Part shown: positions 10,527 to 17,200 of the stretch, in pieces
Numbering within the stretch: position 1 is the stretch's first letter
Layout of the letters: each line of letters opens with the position of its first letter
Virus record (IMG/VR): IMGVR_UViG_3300012950_000003
Span: 1-60,067 of that record
Reading direction: 5' to 3' (one strand)
From: a virus
DNA length: 60,067 nucleotides
Position numbers and translations under genes: made by a program
The notes under the pieces: model-generated
The model's database searches: none
Seen by the model: the letters and a program-made list of their open reading frames with translations, nothing else
What the model was told of the DNA's origin: nothing

Positions 10527-10946
10527 ATGATAGGCTTCACTTGCGGATCGTTCGACCTGTTACATGCCGGCCATATTCTAATGCTAACTGAATGTAAGGA
10601 TTATTGCGACTATTTGATCGTGGGCTTGCAGGTAGATCCCTCGGTTGATCGGTCAGAAAAGAATAAGCCGGTCCAATCGTTGTTTGAACGCCAGATCCAA
10701 TTAGAGAGTGTCAGGTACGTGGATCAGGTAGTAGTTTATGAAACCGAGGCCGATTTGGTACAAGTATTGTTGTCCTTCTGCCCTGATCGACGGTTCGTTT
10801 CAGAGGAGTATCGAAACAAGGATTTCACCGGATCTGAGATCTCTGGCATCGAGGTCATTTATAACAACCGTCGTCACCATTTCAGTTCGAGCCGATTACG
10901 GGAACGATGCCAAGATGGATCCGGCTGGGTAATGGATCGTGAATGA
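10527..10946 (+). CDS. Cytidylyltransferase-like nucleotidyltransferase (HxGH family)
   Basis: The protein (139 residues) has the classic nucleotidyltransferase opening GSFDLLHAGH with the HxGH pair at His13 and His16, and the distal SSSRLR motif at residues 120-125 that corresponds to the ISSTxxR phosphate-binding motif. The length matches TagD/RfaE-type enzymes that transfer CMP or AMP to a phosphorylated small molecule. The substrate cannot be read from the sequence. It sits in the cassette of membrane proteins between the tail genes and the histidine kinase, an unusual place. Possible roles are making an activated polyol or sugar for surface modification. It abuts the upstream gene and overlaps the next one by 8 bases. 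Confidence 0.8.
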   Translation: MIGFTCGSFDLLHAGHILMLTECKDYCDYLIVGLQVDPSVDRSEKNKPVQSLFERQIQLESVRYVDQVVVYETEADLVQVLLSFCPDRRFVSEEYRNKDFTGSEISGIEVIYNNRRHHFSSSRLRERCQDGSGWVMDRE

Positions 10947-11172
10947 ATCAACTTTAGCTTATGGGCGGCACGGTGATATGTCCTATTATTTGGCCCCGGC
11001 CTTGGAAGGTGAACGCAAGCGGAAATTCTATTGTTTGATCAAGCAAATGAGGCAAGCGGTAGATGAAATCTATGAGGCAGGGGATGAGTGTCCGCCTTTG
11101 CTACTGACAACTAACTTTCAAACGGTCATCGACTTGAAGGCTCAAGCCCTGCTAATTTTGCGGGGAGGTTAG
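10939..11172 (+). CDS. Hypothetical small protein
   Basis: The frame gives 77 residues from a GTG start overlapping the end of the cytidylyltransferase-like gene. An internal ATG at 10978 (MSYYLAP) would give 64 residues and is an alternative. The product is soluble-looking, with several charged helices and a hydrophobic carboxyl end (ALLILRGG). No family is recognised. It is retained because it is the only open frame in this tightly packed stretch. Confidence 0.5.
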   Translation: MNESTLAYGRHGDMSYYLAPALEGERKRKFYCLIKQMRQAVDEIYEAGDECPPLLLTTNFQTVIDLKAQALLILRGG

Positions 11173-11185
11173 CGGCAAAAAGCAA

Positions 11186-11548
11186 ATGGTTGGGAATGGG
11201 CCAACTGGCCTTGGTGAATATGACGGGAAGACTGACCATGAAGTGATCTTGATTTTGGAAACCCAAGTCCAAGATCTGATGAAGAACTTGGACAAAACTG
11301 AGCAGAAAAACGAAAGGTTGACCAAGACCCAAGGCCAAATCTCAGTGGTGCGGTTAGTCTTTACTGGTGTCCTAATCTTGGTGGGTTGCATGGTGGCGAT
11401 GAGCATTGTGTCGTGGTGGTCTCCTAAAGGAACCATTGGGATCGAGAAAGAATTGGCCTTTTTTGAAAGGTTATTGCTGGTAATGTTGGGCATCTTATCC
11501 AGTGCGGTGGTAGCCTTATACGATCAACGGAACGGAGACGATGGGTGA
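11186..11548 (+). CDS. Small membrane protein with coiled coil and two transmembrane helices
   Basis: The protein has 120 residues. Residues about 18-50 form a charged heptad-like helix (ILETQVQDLMKNLDKTEQKN), followed by a transmembrane helix (about 55-78) and a second one (about 90-112). This arrangement is seen in holin-associated and phage membrane proteins, but no named family is clear. The start is chosen from the ATG at 11186 after the previous stop. It belongs to the membrane-gene cassette 9965-13767. Confidence 0.55.
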   Translation: MVGNGPTGLGEYDGKTDHEVILILETQVQDLMKNLDKTEQKNERLTKTQGQISVVRLVFTGVLILVGCMVAMSIVSWWSPKGTIGIEKELAFFERLLLVMLGILSSAVVALYDQRNGDDG

Positions 11549-11555
11549 TTAAAAC

Positions 11556-11645
11556 ATGGAAACCAATTGGGCGGAGATATTATGCTTTTTGTTAGCGATG
11601 GGATGCTGGCAGGCTTTGTTCTTTCTGGCTATCGTTTGGAGTTGA
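11556..11645 (+). CDS. Very small single-pass membrane protein (29 residues)
   Basis: This short open frame encodes 29 residues, almost all one hydrophobic helix (ILCFLLAMGCWQALFFLAIV), with a short charged start. It fills the gap between the 11186 gene and the histidine kinase. No strong Shine-Dalgarno is visible, so translation is uncertain. An alternative overlapping ATG at 11582 gives a 28-residue peptide without a clean membrane helix. It is listed because the surrounding cassette is made of small membrane proteins. Confidence 0.35.
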   Translation: METNWAEILCFLLAMGCWQALFFLAIVWS

Positions 11646-11658
11646 TTGAGGGGAGCCG

Positions 11659-13137
11659 GTGCCAATAGCTTTGTGGCATTTGATTGTATTGGGCCTCATA
11701 TGGGGTTGTGGCACCGCCTTTTTGTGTGCCTTGGCTTTGTTGCGGGCGCAAAGGGCTGTTACGGCTGAAGTCAAAGGCTATTTGGCCGCAATTTTGGAAG
11801 ACCACCGCAACAAGGCGGCAGAGATGGTAGGGCAAGGAGTACAAGCCCAATTGCTAGCGGTGAAGGAAGAATTGAAGCAGGCTTTGGAGGATGTTATCAC
11901 CGCGGAGAGAGCGCAAGTGGTGGCGGAAGATGCCCAAGTGGTAGCCGAAGCCCAAACCAAGGCTAAAGGCGATTTCTTGTCACGGATGAGCCACGAAATC
12001 CGCACTCCCATTAATGGCATTATTGGCTCGTTGGCTTTGATTGAACCGCGGGACTTGACTCCGCAACAAGGTGAGGATTTGCAACGAGCCGTGATTTCAT
12101 CAGACAGATTGTTGGCCGTGGTTGATGAAATCTTGGATTTGGCCCAAGTGGAATCGGATCAAACCGTATACCAACATGACCAATTTAGCCTATTAGAGAT
12201 CTGCCAAGAAACAATCAACGGGTTACAACCGCTGGCTGATAAAAAGGGGTTGAATCTGGTCTGTGATGTTTCCGACCAAATGGATCAGACCCGTTACGGA
12301 GACCAGCAAAAAATTCATCAAGTATTGGCTAACCTAATCAGCAATGCCATCAAGTTTACGGAGGAGGGGCAGGTCTGGTTGAAGGTGATGCCAGCCGTTG
12401 ATGATGATGTCCGTTTCGAGGTTTCCGATACCGGGCCGGGTATAGAAAAGGATTTGCAAACCAAACTGTTTCAACCCTTTAACCAAGCTAGCCAGAAAAG
12501 TGGCGCCACCGGTTTGGGCTTATCTATCAGCCAAGGATATGTGCAAGGCATGGGCGGCAGGATGGGGGTGGTAAGTCAAGCCGGGGCCGGTGCTATGTTT
12601 TGGTTCCAACTGGAATTGGCTACCAATGGTCGGGCCAAGGTAAAAGACAATCAAGCACAAGCACAAGCACAAGCACAAGCACAAGCACAAGCACAAGCAC
12701 AAGCACAAGCACAAGCACAAGCACAAGCACAAGCACAAGCACCATTACGGGTTTTGTCAGTGGATGATGATCCGGTCAATCGGGCGGTAGTGCAACGCCA
12801 TCTGGAGAATCTGGGTTGCCAAGTGGTGACGGTCAATGATGGGTTGGAGGCGGTAGAGGAATTCTGTTTCTCCAGTTACGACTTGATATTGATGGATTTA
12901 TTAATGCCGAACATGGACGGATTTGAGGCTAGTTTGAAGATGCGGCAAATAGAAAAAGACAAAGGTTTGAGAGCTAACCGTATTATAGCCTTAACCGCTT
13001 CAGTAGTGGGTGATATTGCCCGTCAATGCCAAGCGGCAGGGATGGATGGGTACTTGAGTAAACCTTTCAACAAAAAGGATCTGGCGGCTATTATAGCCGA
13101 GGCAAATGGAAATCGAGATGCAAGAACAAGCGGGTAG
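11659..13137 (+). CDS. Membrane-anchored hybrid sensor histidine kinase with receiver domain
   Basis: The protein has 492 residues and starts at GTG with GAGGGG upstream. Order of parts: one transmembrane helix (residues 5-28); a coiled coil; HisKA dimerisation domain with phospho-acceptor His112 in SRMSHEIRTPINGI; HATPase with N box NLISNAIKF (225-233), DTGPGI (257) and GLGLS (285); a (Gln-Ala)15 linker (332-361); a receiver domain with DDDP at its start, phospho-acceptor Asp413 in LILMDLLMPNMDG and Lys468 in LSKPF. All catalytic residues are present, so it should be active. There is no recognisable sensor domain beyond the membrane segment and no output domain, so phosphate would have to pass to a host phosphotransfer protein. 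A two-component kinase in the tail/lysis cassette of a phage is highly unusual; acquisition from a host is likely. Confidence 0.92.
   Translation: MPIALWHLIVLGLIWGCGTAFLCALALLRAQRAVTAEVKGYLAAILEDHRNKAAEMVGQGVQAQLLAVKEELKQALEDVITAERAQVVAEDAQVVAEAQTKAKGDFLSRMSHEIRTPINGIIGSLALIEPRDLTPQQGEDLQRAVISSDRLLAVVDEILDLAQVESDQTVYQHDQFSLLEICQETINGLQPLADKKGLNLVCDVSDQMDQTRYGDQQKIHQVLANLISNAIKFTEEGQVWLKVMPAVDDDVRFEVSDTGPGIEKDLQTKLFQPFNQASQKSGATGLGLSISQGYVQGMGGRMGVVSQAGAGAMFWFQLELATNGRAKVKDNQAQAQAQAQAQAQAQAQAQAQAQAQAQAQAPLRVLSVDDDPVNRAVVQRHLENLGCQVVTVNDGLEAVEEFCFSSYDLILMDLLMPNMDGFEASLKMRQIEKDKGLRANRIIALTASVVGDIARQCQAAGMDGYLSKPFNKKDLAAIIAEANGNRDARTSG
12652..12741 (+). repeat. (CAAGCA)15 hexanucleotide tandem repeat coding (Gln-Ala)15
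   Basis: Fifteen perfect, in-frame copies of CAAGCA lie between the HATPase and receiver domains of the histidine kinase. Perfect identity at third positions suggests recent expansion by slippage. Copy-number changes keep the frame because the unit is six bases, so linker length could vary between virions. Confidence 0.98.
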
Positions 13138-13330
13138 CAATTCACAAAAAGGGCAACTCAAGGATCTGACTATCCGGATGGCTAAAATTGAGCAAACCTT
13201 GACCGATTTGCAAGTGGCTATTGCTAGGCTGGAAACTTCGCAAAGCCAAAGCTACAAAACCTTGACCGTGATTGGTTCCGTAGCCTTGACCGCCGTGGCA
13301 GGTATTTTAGCCAAGTTATTGATGACCTGA
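13106..13330 (+). CDS. XhlA-like holin-associated protein
   Basis: The product (74 residues from 13106; 70 from the ATG at 13118) has an amino-terminal coiled coil (about residues 18-50, LTIRMAKIEQTLTDLQVAIA) and one carboxyl transmembrane helix (about 53-72). This coiled coil plus carboxyl anchor is the architecture of XhlA/haemolysin-type lysis proteins of Gram-positive prophages. The gene overlaps the end of the histidine kinase gene by 32 bases, suggesting coupling. The family call rests on architecture, not on a diagnostic motif. Confidence 0.5.
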   Translation: MEIEMQEQAGSNSQKGQLKDLTIRMAKIEQTLTDLQVAIARLETSQSQSYKTLTVIGSVALTAVAGILAKLLMT

Positions 13331-13335
13331 AATGA

Positions 13336-13767
13336 ATGAATCCACTGTTTATCTTCCGCTCGGTTGTCGGCTTAATCCAAACGCTGAAGTCGACGCAAGA
13401 AACGATCAAGGACGAGTCAAAGGAGTTTGATGAGGAGGCGGGGGTGAAAGCCTCGCCAGCGGTCAAAACGGTAGCCCATGCCACCATTTGGGGGAAGGTG
13501 ATATTGTTGGCGATGCTGGCTGGAGACTTGCCGTTACTGGATTGGTTTGATATAGGTGGCTCGGAAATATTTGAGTGGGCGGCGGTGATTTTGATTTGCG
13601 GGTGTGGTATTTTGGGCTTAGTGTCGCATTGGGACTATTCTGACAAGGACGATCAGCGGCAAGATTACCACCGACGGCGGGAAGAAGAAAGCCGCCAACA
13701 ACGGGCTTTGAAGCAACGGCAGGAACGGCAACGGCGAAAAGATTCTAATTTCTTGCCAGACATTTAA
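13336..13767 (+). CDS. Membrane protein, holin candidate
   Basis: The protein has 143 residues with two hydrophobic helices (about residues 51-66 and 78-96) and a strongly charged Arg/Gln/Glu-rich carboxyl tail (from about 100). Two helices with a charged carboxyl end is a class II holin layout. It is the last gene of the plus-strand late unit before the terminator at 13858. ATG codons at 13332 and 13336 compete; the frame used here is from 13336. Holin function is inferred from topology and position next to the XhlA-like gene. Confidence 0.5.
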   Translation: MNPLFIFRSVVGLIQTLKSTQETIKDESKEFDEEAGVKASPAVKTVAHATIWGKVILLAMLAGDLPLLDWFDIGGSEIFEWAAVILICGCGILGLVSHWDYSDKDDQRQDYHRRREEESRQQRALKQRQERQRRKDSNFLPDI

Positions 13768-13857
13768 GGAACTCAAACGGGAGGCGGGGAGTAGCAGGCA
13801 GTAACTGTTAAGCCCCACACCAACAACCAAAACTTTGATTCTGATCCTCCCGTAGAG

Positions 13858-13897
13858 AAAAGCTCGGTCTGATAGCGAGGCCGAGCTTTTTATTTAG
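13858..13897 (+). terminator. Intrinsic terminator of the plus-strand late unit
   Basis: A perfect 10-bp stem, AAAAGCTCGG (13858-13867) with CCGAGCTTTT (13881-13890), encloses a 13-base loop and runs into a T-rich tail. It lies 90 bases after the last plus-strand gene. Confidence 0.85.
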
Positions 13898-13901
13898 ACA
13901 T

Positions 13902-13945
13902 AAAAAAGGGCCGATCCAAGTGTGTTCAGTCACCTGAATCGGCCT
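13902..13945 (-). terminator. Intrinsic terminator of the minus-strand early unit
   Basis: Read on the minus strand, a stem built on GGCCGAT/ATCGGCC (13909-13915 and 13938-13944), extended by imperfect inner pairs, is followed by six T residues (A-run 13902-13907 on the plus strand). It faces the plus-strand terminator, making a convergent pair. Confidence 0.75.
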
Positions 13946-14058
13946 TGATTAGTTTAGATGTTCAAATCAGTTTCAGCTTACCGGCAATAACTGATCGAAT
14001 CTAACTGCGGGGCTTTTTATGGGCTATTTTGGCGGATCCCATTTTGTCCCACTGTTTA

Positions 14059-14078
14059 ATTATAACGCCTCAATTATA
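14059..14078 (-). promoter_or_regulatory. Two TATAAT boxes, possible minus-strand promoter(s)
   Basis: On the minus strand, perfect TATAAT hexamers occur at 14073-14078 and 14059-14064. The first has a weak -35 (TTCACC, 18-base spacer). No gene lies between here and the minus terminator at 13902-13945, so any transcript would be a ~150-nt non-coding RNA. Chance occurrence in an AT-rich stretch is possible. Confidence 0.35.
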
Positions 14079-14103
14079 CCATCAACCCCACCCGTAGGTG
14101 AAA

Positions 14104-14418
14104 TCATTGGGGCCGATTAGAACTTCCATTGAGGTGTTGCCAGAAATGTTCCTTGTCTCGCCAATCCTGTTCCATTTCCTCCACCACGGCTGAAATGTAG
14201 AGGTGAATCAAGGTGGATAAGCTATCGTTCAAGTAGCCATCCGATTCCATGCCCTTCAGCAATGACCTTCGATACCATTTTTTGATGTCTTCAATCGGTT
14301 CCTTCAAGTCAATATCAGCCACTTGGTGGGCCATCTTGTCCCGTAGCTCGATTACTTGGTGGTAAGGCAAATTTTGGAAATCGGCTTCTACTTGGTGGGA
14401 TAATTCAAAGTGATCCAT
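14104..14418 (-). CDS. Hypothetical early protein
   Basis: The product has 104 residues, is acidic and helical, and starts MDHFELSHQVEADFQ. A Shine-Dalgarno-like GGAGGAGATGGAG lies upstream on the minus strand. I recognise no domain. It is the last gene of the minus-strand early unit, separated from its upstream neighbour by about 105 bases containing a strong hairpin, so it may be regulated apart from the rest. Confidence 0.6.
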   Translation of the reverse strand: MDHFELSHQVEADFQNLPYHQVIELRDKMAHQVADIDLKEPIEDIKKWYRRSLLKGMESDGYLNDSLSTLIHLYISAVVEEMEQDWRDKEHFWQHLNGSSNRPQ

Positions 14419-14446
14419 CTGTTTTCTCCATCTCCTCCAATAATGC

Positions 14447-14481
14447 CCCTAACACCCGACAGGCTGTGTCGGATGCTAGGG
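14447..14481. other. Imperfect hairpin in the gap between two early genes
   Basis: CCCTA-A-CA-C-CCGACA pairs with TGTCGG-A-TG-C-TAGGG around the loop GGCTG, with two C-A mismatches. No T-run follows on either strand, so a simple terminator is unlikely. It may be an RNA stability or leader element of the 14104-14418 gene. Confidence 0.5.
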
Positions 14482-14524
14482 TTTAGTGTAAGGCCATACA
14501 ATTGCGGAATAAAACGCACTACGG

Positions 14525-14791
14525 CTAATAGTAGCCTTGATCTCGGTGCAGGTCTCGATAAAGCATTCTGGCCTCATCGTCTCGCACCTCATTAAAGATC
14601 AAACCCTCCAACTTATCCGCCCGCTCTAGGTAGTCGAGAATCCGTTCAGTATCGAGGTAGTTGATAATATGGTTGATCAACTCCTCCTTTGATTCTCGTC
14701 CCAACTCTTGGCGGAAAATCTGTTCCGCCTCAGCGGGATAGTTGACCCCCCGTATTCTGGCCCGTTGGATTTCGGCGGGATGCAATGGCAT
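14525..14791 (-). CDS. Hypothetical early protein
   Basis: The product has 88 residues, is highly charged, with two helical segments (RQELGRESKEELINHIINYL and a following Leu-rich helix). No family is recognised. Its ATG overlaps the stop of the upstream gene (TAATG), so the two are translationally coupled. Function unknown. Confidence 0.6.
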   Translation of the reverse strand: MPLHPAEIQRARIRGVNYPAEAEQIFRQELGRESKEELINHIINYLDTERILDYLERADKLEGLIFNEVRDDEARMLYRDLHRDQGYY

Positions 14792-15669
14792 TATTTCACC
14801 CCCTTGATTTCGCCGATCAGTTGATCGGCTTGTTCATCGGTCAATAACCGGGGATTCGTCACCTTATATTGGCTGGTCAGTTGTGCTTTTAACACCTCTG
14901 GCTTCATAACTGGTTTCGATTGGTAGGTTTGGAAGATCTGAGCCAACTTCGGGATTGAGATCTTCTGGTTGGTTGTGGGAATCGTGGGGAATGTGTCTTC
15001 TGGAATCTTGGCCGCATCCAACCAAGATTTCCATAATTGAGGGGTTAATTCGGCCCCATTCTCAGGTATCGTAATGGCGGTTTCAGCTTCGAGTTCGGCC
15101 TTGGCCTTTTCGACCTTTTCCCCCAACTTTTCGGCTTGGCCTTGCCGACGATCTAACTCCTTCCTGGCTTTATCTTCGACTACCTTTAGAGTGGGTGTCG
15201 GTTCCATCGTGGTGGTCGAGGTGGCTGTTTCCCTCCCTGCGTCTTGTTCGAACCTTTCTTTGTTTTTTGCCTCTTGCCGTTCTCTGGCTTCAACCACGTC
15301 AAAGCTCATTTTGCCTTGACCGTCAGCACCTACATATCCGGCACTGGCTAAGGCGCGGCCAATGGCCGAAGTTTCAGCGATCTCGTATAGGCTTTCCGCA
15401 TTGTGTAAAGGTTTCAGGAACCCACCATCGCCGTTAGGCAACGCCAACTGCTCGATAGCATGGCCATCGTATTTCAGCTTGTCTGGCAATAATGGATCGG
15501 TCGGGTAGATGGTAATCCGAGCCGAACATTCAATTACAGCCCCCAAAACGGGGTGCGACTCAAAGGTTGGTTTGGTAGTTTCAACTGAAACCATGTCCAA
15601 ATAATCTTGGTGGAGGCCAGCCAATCGACTGGCAACGTTGTTATATTGATCGTAGTTTTTTCTGGCCAT
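14791..15669 (-). CDS. Putative phage recombination / single-strand DNA-related protein
   Basis: From the ATG at 15669 the protein has 292 residues. An upstream in-frame ATG at 15711 with AAGGG would add 14 residues but overlaps the preceding gene. Residues about 90-110 carry AETSAIGRALASAGYVGADG, a signature seen in ERF-type and related phage proteins that bind or anneal single-stranded DNA. The middle (about 130-210) is a charged coiled coil and the carboxyl part is Pro/Thr-rich then helical. I infer a role in phage recombination or replication; the exact family is unsettled. Confidence 0.5.
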   Translation of the reverse strand: MARKNYDQYNNVASRLAGLHQDYLDMVSVETTKPTFESHPVLGAVIECSARITIYPTDPLLPDKLKYDGHAIEQLALPNGDGGFLKPLHNAESLYEIAETSAIGRALASAGYVGADGQGKMSFDVVEARERQEAKNKERFEQDAGRETATSTTTMEPTPTLKVVEDKARKELDRRQGQAEKLGEKVEKAKAELEAETAITIPENGAELTPQLWKSWLDAAKIPEDTFPTIPTTNQKISIPKLAQIFQTYQSKPVMKPEVLKAQLTSQYKVTNPRLLTDEQADQLIGEIKGVK

Positions 15670-15674
15670 TACAA

Positions 15675-16022
15675 TTACCTTATGGTTGAGAAGGTTAAAA
15701 TGTGCTTGCATTGATGCCCTTGAAACTCAAACTCAAAGTCAGGACAACTGCAAACCCAAGTTTTCTTGAAGATCTGATAAGATACGATGTATCCCTGACC
15801 TCCAAGTGATTGTGAAAATACGCAGTAGACCTCGTACCCATCCCGCACAAAAGGCATTTCCACGTATTGATGGTTGAAGCGAATCGAATTCGCATTTTCG
15901 ATCCGTTTTAGGTTCGACGGCGTGGGGTTAATGTCCATCCCTTTTGCTACCGCCAAACATTCATTGTAACTCAATTGAGGCTTGATCCCAAACTGGTTTT
16001 GCCTCTGCTGATATGCTATCAT
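15675..16022 (-). CDS. SWIM-type zinc-finger protein
   Basis: The product from ATG 16022 has 115 residues; this start has AAGGAGA nine bases upstream, better than the longer reading from 16043. The carboxyl region has the SWIM pattern CxC-x(n)-CxH: Cys91, Cys93, Cys105 and His107 in WVCSCPDFEFEF...HQCKHI. SWIM fingers bind DNA or protein in transposases, helicases and archaeal/bacterial regulators. The amino-terminal ~80 residues have no visible family. It sits directly upstream of the single-strand DNA-related gene, six bases apart, so a DNA-linked task is plausible. Confidence 0.7.
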   Translation of the reverse strand: MIAYQQRQNQFGIKPQLSYNECLAVAKGMDINPTPSNLKRIENANSIRFNHQYVEMPFVRDGYEVYCVFSQSLGGQGYIVSYQIFKKTWVCSCPDFEFEFQGHQCKHILTFSTIR

Positions 16023-16071
16023 ACTTGTCTTCTCCTTGAGCACCTTTATGGCTTCAGGTGTTAAATTAGTT

Positions 16072-16104
16072 GGGGTTGTGCTTTAGACACAGCCCCATTT
16101 TTCT
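16072..16104 (+). terminator. Plus-oriented terminator-like hairpin inside the minus operon
   Basis: GGGGTTGTG (16072-16080) pairs with CACAGCCCC (16088-16096) with one T-G pair, followed by ATTTTTCT. It would stop plus-strand (antisense) transcription. On the minus strand the trailing bases are not a T-run. Confidence 0.5.
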
Positions 16105-16222
16105 ATCCGCTACAAAACACCAAGACCAGCCAGATAAACATGGCCCCGGCCAATATTATCGTCTCCAGAAAATCTCTAATCATTTCCGGCCCATTATCTC
16201 CCCAAAAACTATCTTTCATCAT
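16103..16222 (-). CDS. Small membrane protein (39 residues)
   Basis: The frame reads MMKDSFWGDN then a charged helix and one transmembrane segment (about residues 21-37, ending VLVFCSG). GGAG lies four bases before the first ATG, and the start overlaps the TGA of the ArdA-like gene (ATGA), so it is probably translationally coupled. No family is recognised. Single-pass micro-proteins of this type are common in phage early regions. Confidence 0.55.
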   Translation of the reverse strand: MMKDSFWGDNGPEMIRDFLETIILAGAMFIWLVLVFCSG

Positions 16223-16533
16223 ATTCTCCAATAGTGGCCGTTATCTTCCGAATAGTCCGTCATTACCGCCCTTGCTGTTATCTCCCAATCAATAGCAATA
16301 AAGTGGGGGAGCAACTGCTCCAGGTCGTAAAGGTCATAAAGCAAGTCCATGACAAAATCCTTGTCACTCTGCCAGAAGCCTTGATAACTGTCCTCAATAC
16401 TGTCGGCTTGGATGCTCAATTCGCAAGCGGCTACCAACATCTCGATGCTGTGCTGTTTGATCAGGGAATCGACTTTGTTTCGCCCCAAGTTGGCGATTAG
16501 TCCTTTGGCTTGGGTATAGGTTAAATCTGACAT
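16219..16533 (-). CDS. ArdA-like antirestriction protein (short form)
   Basis: The 104-residue product matches the carboxyl domain of ArdA in layout: an acidic helix followed by SIEDSYQGFWQSDKDFVMDL, then HFIAIDWEITARAVMTDY and a final NGHYW, corresponding to the usual 'YxG...S..DF', 'YIDyEa.aRdl' and 'DY...nGy.F' blocks. ArdA mimics B-form DNA and blocks Type I restriction enzymes. The protein is acidic, as expected. It lacks the amino-terminal domains of full ArdA (about 165 residues), so it may act differently or only bind a subset of targets. The match is from recall of the family pattern. Confidence 0.6.
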   Translation of the reverse strand: MSDLTYTQAKGLIANLGRNKVDSLIKQHSIEMLVAACELSIQADSIEDSYQGFWQSDKDFVMDLLYDLYDLEQLLPHFIAIDWEITARAVMTDYSEDNGHYWRI

Positions 16534-16817
16534 TATTTCTGCTCCTCTATTAAGAGGCTTTTATATCCTCGATCCTCAATCGCTTTCTCGATGACTTTGA
16601 TGGAATTCATTAACCCATCAATCTCCGGCTCCAGCTTTACTTTTCTCACTAAGAGGGTGTCGTAATCGGTGGTAAAGGGGCAGTTGTCTCGAGCCGCCGG
16701 GTTAAGCCGAAAGAGCTTGGAATCAATTGCCTTATAATCATCTTGCATAAATGAGAGCAACCCTTTCAGTTGTTCTCGGCTTTCGATCAAACCTGATACT
16801 GTCAATGATATTGCCAT
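16533..16817 (-). CDS. Hypothetical early protein
   Basis: The 94-residue product is helical, with a Leu-rich pattern over the whole length and ends LLIEEQK. The last codons double as the ribosome-binding site of the next gene (GAGGAGCAGAAATAATG). No family is recognised. It starts at a TAATG overlap with the stop of the upstream gene. Confidence 0.6.
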   Translation of the reverse strand: MAISLTVSGLIESREQLKGLLSFMQDDYKAIDSKLFRLNPAARDNCPFTTDYDTLLVRKVKLEPEIDGLMNSIKVIEKAIEDRGYKSLLIEEQK

Positions 16818-17188
16818 TATGCTGTCTCCTTATTCTTGAGTTCTTCAAATGCTTCGGTCAATTCTGGTGACTTGTAATCTTCACCGTTGTAATCTTTGTC
16901 TAGCCCGTCATTGTGGCCAACCCGATTAATCTCGTTGCCCAATCCCTCCATCAGGAATCTGGCGTGATATTTCAAGACATGGCTGGCTCCTTCCAAAATG
17001 GCCTCCTCTATCAAACGGCCAATAATGTCATCAGTGACATCCACATCACTGTTAGACAACCTTATGGCTATACTGTGCCATGTTCGGTCTCGATTGCGTT
17101 GAATCTCCTCAACGCAATCCTCAATGGTCTGGCCGAATTTGCCTCTGGTTTGTTCGCTAATCTTGCTCAGTTGGCTTTTCAATTCCAT
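16817..17188 (-). CDS. Hypothetical early protein
   Basis: The product has 123 residues, starts MELKSQLSKISEQTRGKFGQ and is mostly helical. It ends NKETA because the terminal codons form the AAGGAGACAGCATAATG start signal of the next gene. The ATG is preceded by AAGGAGACAGAGAA. No conserved domain is recognised. Confidence 0.65.
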   Translation of the reverse strand: MELKSQLSKISEQTRGKFGQTIEDCVEEIQRNRDRTWHSIAIRLSNSDVDVTDDIIGRLIEEAILEGASHVLKYHARFLMEGLGNEINRVGHNDGLDKDYNGEDYKSPELTEAFEELKNKETA

Positions 17189-17200
17189 TTCTCTGTCTCC

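Larger units (their letters stand above)
13768..14103. other. Non-coding convergent region between late (+) and early (-) units
   Basis: No convincing gene lies in this 336-base stretch. It holds an intrinsic terminator for the plus strand (13858-13897), one for the minus strand (13902-13945) and two TATAAT boxes on the minus strand (14059-14078). Bases 13770-13855 show nothing I can name. Confidence 0.7.

Noticed and set aside
12652-12741. Tandem repeat that might be read as a CRISPR-like array
   Set aside because: The six-base units are contiguous without spacers and encode an in-frame Gln-Ala linker within the kinase.
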